64,000 bases of DNA, taken from the NCBI GenBank assembly GCA_947451145.1, contig CANFXW010000015.1:16693-80692 (forward strand), in the 5' to 3' direction. The DNA comes from Sphingomonadaceae bacterium (lineage in GTDB: Bacteria > Pseudomonadota > Alphaproteobacteria > Sphingomonadales > Sphingomonadaceae). Shown here one piece after another: positions 62,172 through 64,000 of the stretch. The stretch's first letter is position 1, and the number at the start of each line of letters is the position of its first letter. Position numbers and translations under genes: made by a program. Below the pieces are notes generated by a model. It was not told the origin of the DNA and did no database searches. It saw only the letters and a list, made by a program, of their open reading frames with translations.

Positions 62172-63160
62172 GCGGAAATTGCCTGTGCGAAGGCACCGTC
62201 AAAGGCAAGGGTGTCGTCAGTTTTCCACATGTGCTGTCTGCCAGTGCGCCGCTCCAGCTCTCCGGACATAGTCTGGGATACTGCGGCTTTGACTGCCGGA
62301 TGGGCGGTGAGCAGAAGCGTTCCCGGCTCGTCAACTTGCTCGGCGCGGCGCAGCAACAAGCGCGCCGCTGCACCTGCACGGTCCGTAGCCAGACGGGCAA
62401 TCAGCGAAGGGCGATCCTGTCGCGAGACGATCTGGACAAAACCAAAACCATTCATCGCTGTGCGCTCATGTGGCCAATCGGACAAAGCCTCGGCCAGTTC
62501 GCTATCCACCGCCCGCCGGTCAGCCTTTTCGGACAGTGTCGGAAAGTCGATTCCCACATTCCCGCAGAGGTCAAACCTGCGGATCGCACCAGCTGCAGAT
62601 CGGGCTGCGACCATCGCCAGACTGGCGGTTTGCAGCGTTCCATCAACGTCTATCAGGGTCATGGCCGGTGTCGGGCTGATCGTCAGCGATCCCCCGGCAA
62701 ACGGCACTTCGCAGTGCCAGGCTTCAGCAAAGATATCTTCCCAGACGCCGGACGGAAACCGTCGAACGATGCGGACAGGCACATCTGCCTTGCCAAGCTG
62801 CCCGGCAAGGCCGGAGGCCGGGCAGGGCGGTTTGACAGTTGGCCGGGCGCGCGCCAGCTTGCCGCGCCCGACTTCGGAGATCGCCGAGCGGGTTACCTCC
62901 AACCGGATCGGTGCGCCTTCTGCGGCTTCTTTGGGCAAACCATCGACTAACGCTTCTTCGCCGCCGGGAAAGCGTGCCGTTCCGCGCTTTGAACCGCCGG
63001 AACGCGAAACCAGTGTCGCATCGCTGATGAGCCCGGCGGCCAATCGGCCGGGCCAGTCCATGCGTGCAGCGACTACTTCACCATCTATGATCAGCACGGC
63101 CCGGTGTTCGGCGATGCCTTCTTCGATCAGCCACTCAGCCAAGATCAAATCCTGCCGCAA
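62168..63160 (-). CDS. Short RNase E/G family protein
   Basis: A protein of about 325-330 residues related to the catalytic part of RNase E/G. The acidic catalytic positions appear in [14 protein letters not shown] and NVGIDFPTL. There is no S1 RNA-binding insertion and no zinc-link CPxC motif, so it is much shorter than E. coli RNase G (489 residues). Alphaproteobacteria commonly carry such a short form between maf and yacG. The start is uncertain: TTG codons at 63160, 63148 and 63142 all overlap the maf end. Confidence 0.85.
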   Translation of the reverse strand: MRQDLILAEWLIEEGIAEHRAVLIIDGEVVAARMDWPGRLAAGLISDATLVSRSGGSKRGTARFPGGEEALVDGLPKEAAEGAPIRLEVTRSAISEVGRGKLARARPTVKPPCPASGLAGQLGKADVPVRIVRRFPSGVWEDIFAEAWHCEVPFAGGSLTISPTPAMTLIDVDGTLQTASLAMVAARSAAGAIRRFDLCGNVGIDFPTLSEKADRRAVDSELAEALSDWPHERTAMNGFGFVQIVSRQDRPSLIARLATDRAGAAARLLLRRAEQVDEPGTLLLTAHPAVKAAVSQTMSGELERRTGRQHMWKTDDTLAFDGAFAQAISA

Positions 63161-63710
63161 TCAGCAAAGCGCGGGTTTCGAAGAGCGGCAGGCCCATCAC
63201 GCCTGAATGGCTGCCGCCAATCCATGCAATCAGGGCTTCGGCTCGCCCTTGGATGGCATAGCCACCAGCCTTGCCATGCCATTGACCAGTGGCAATGTAG
63301 GCATCGATTTCGGCAGGGCTCAGGCGCTTGAACCGCACAACCGTCTCGCTGATCCGCTCGCGAACCGTGCCATCGGGCGTCAGCAGCGCAACTGCCGAAA
63401 TCACCGTATGGCGACGCCCGGAAAGCAGCTTCAGGCAATCGCGGGCCGTAGCTTCATCCTCGGCCTTGGGCAGAATTCTTCGCCCGCAAGCAACCACGGT
63501 GTCGCCGGACAATACGGCATGCTCCGGTATCCCAACCGCAAGCGCCTTTTCTCGTGCCACACGCCGGGCATAGGCGCGCGGAACCTCGCCCTTGATTGGG
63601 GTTTCATCGATATCTGCGGCGACAATCTGTGCGGGTTCGATGCCCAACCGCGCCAACAGTTCACGCCGACGCGGCGAGGCTGAGGCGAGTATCAGTCCGG
63701 GCGACTGCAC
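63135..63710 (-). CDS. maf: Maf-like nucleotide pyrophosphatase
   Basis: A 191-residue Maf/HAM1-fold protein. [14 protein letters not shown] is the defining N-terminal motif; [18 protein letters not shown] and [16 protein letters not shown] are conserved. Maf enzymes hydrolyse non-canonical or modified NTPs to NMPs and have been linked to cell division control. The start is GTG at 63710, eight bases after the infA stop. Confidence 0.92.
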   Translation of the reverse strand: MQSPGLILASASPRRRELLARLGIEPAQIVAADIDETPIKGEVPRAYARRVAREKALAVGIPEHAVLSGDTVVACGRRILPKAEDEATARDCLKLLSGRRHTVISAVALLTPDGTVRERISETVVRFKRLSPAEIDAYIATGQWHGKAGGYAIQGRAEALIAWIGGSHSGVMGLPLFETRALLIAAGFDLG

Positions 63711-63718
63711 ACGCGCGA

Positions 63719-63964
63719 TCAGAACTGGCCGGGGCCGCCGCGTCCGGGCATAAAGCGATAGGTGATGCGGCCCTTGGTCAGGTCGTAGGGCGTAAGTTCA
63801 ACCAGAACCTCGTCACCCACCAGCACACGAATGCGGTTCTTGCGCATCTTGCCTGCGGTATGGCCCAGAATTTCGTGATCGTTTTCCAGACGGACGCGGA
63901 ACATGGCATTCGGCAACAGTTCAACAACTGTACCGCGCATTTCGAGTAGTTCTTCCTTCGCCAT
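63719..63964 (-). CDS. infA: Translation initiation factor IF-1
   Basis: An 81-residue S1-like OB-fold protein. [40 protein letters not shown] and [10 protein letters not shown] are typical, with the alphaproteobacterial C-terminal extension [10 protein letters not shown]-1 occupies the ribosomal A site during initiation. It is the first visible gene of infA-maf-RNase E/G-yacG; the promoter would lie in or beyond the last 36 bases of the window. Confidence 0.97.
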   Translation of the reverse strand: MAKEELLEMRGTVVELLPNAMFRVRLENDHEILGHTAGKMRKNRIRVLVGDEVLVELTPYDLTKGRITYRFMPGRGGPGQF

Positions 63965-64000
63965 AGGCGATGCACATCCGTCCTGATTGTCTCTTGGTCG

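Overview
The window is a gene-dense, GC-rich chromosomal segment of an alphaproteobacterium, most likely a sphingomonad (Sphingomonadales). The support is a circularly permuted two-piece tmRNA gene with the tag ANDNEALALAA, alphaproteobacterial gene orders (lptD-surA-pdxA-rsmA; infA-maf-RNase E/G-yacG), DUF2794 and DUF465 small proteins, and a tRNA-Arg(ACG). The assignment below class level is inference. No insertion sequence, prophage, integrase or CRISPR array was seen.

Layout: 1-1800 holds a MutT NUDIX hydrolase, tRNA-Arg and a nitronate monooxygenase. 1870-7135 is a tightly packed valine (isobutyryl-CoA) degradation operon whose first gene is an EutE/SauS-like CoA-acylating aldehyde dehydrogenase instead of a typical MmsA; a LacI-type regulator converges on it. 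8238-10938 is a lemA-TPM-TPM-NUDIX operon. 11131-12398 carries mscL, the permuted ssrA gene, an unusual set of three hairpins with near-identical 14-nt loops, and a small membrane protein. 12610-15233 has malate synthase G and a PilZ protein. 15239-20853 is the outer-membrane biogenesis cluster lptD-surA-pdxA-rsmA. 20963-24059 has pepA, holC, ndk and two small proteins. 24060-29875 has purM with a purN-YjbR fusion, then a DUF2066-like gene, hda, cysE, DUF2794 and DUF4328 genes. 29979-37334 has an SDR, phosphoglycolate phosphatase, glmU, a di-haem peroxidase-like lipoprotein, a DUF3291 protein, a vapC remnant, glmS and a GFA-family protein. 37449-39782 is a membrane PAS-GGDEF-EAL protein. purQ-purS and purC (minus strand) are separated by an opposite-strand cassette: a PEP mutase/isocitrate lyase-family enzyme and an HlyD-ABC-permease exporter.

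The most striking region is 46004-60126. A single 12.4-kb reading frame encodes a roughly 4140-residue autotransporter with a long signal peptide, a very repetitive Gly/Thr/Asn-rich passenger predicted to be a beta-helix, and a C-terminal beta-barrel. It lies directly downstream of, and on the same strand as, a 521-residue SAM methyltransferase of the family carrying the 'methyltransferase regulatory domain', the architecture I associate with rickettsial outer-membrane-protein lysine methyltransferases. I propose, as inference only, that the pair is a methylated giant surface adhesin and its modifying enzyme.

The right end (60355-63964) has an Ala-rich lipoprotein, an acyltransferase-3 membrane protein, tRNA-Phe, yacG, a short RNase E/G, maf and infA.
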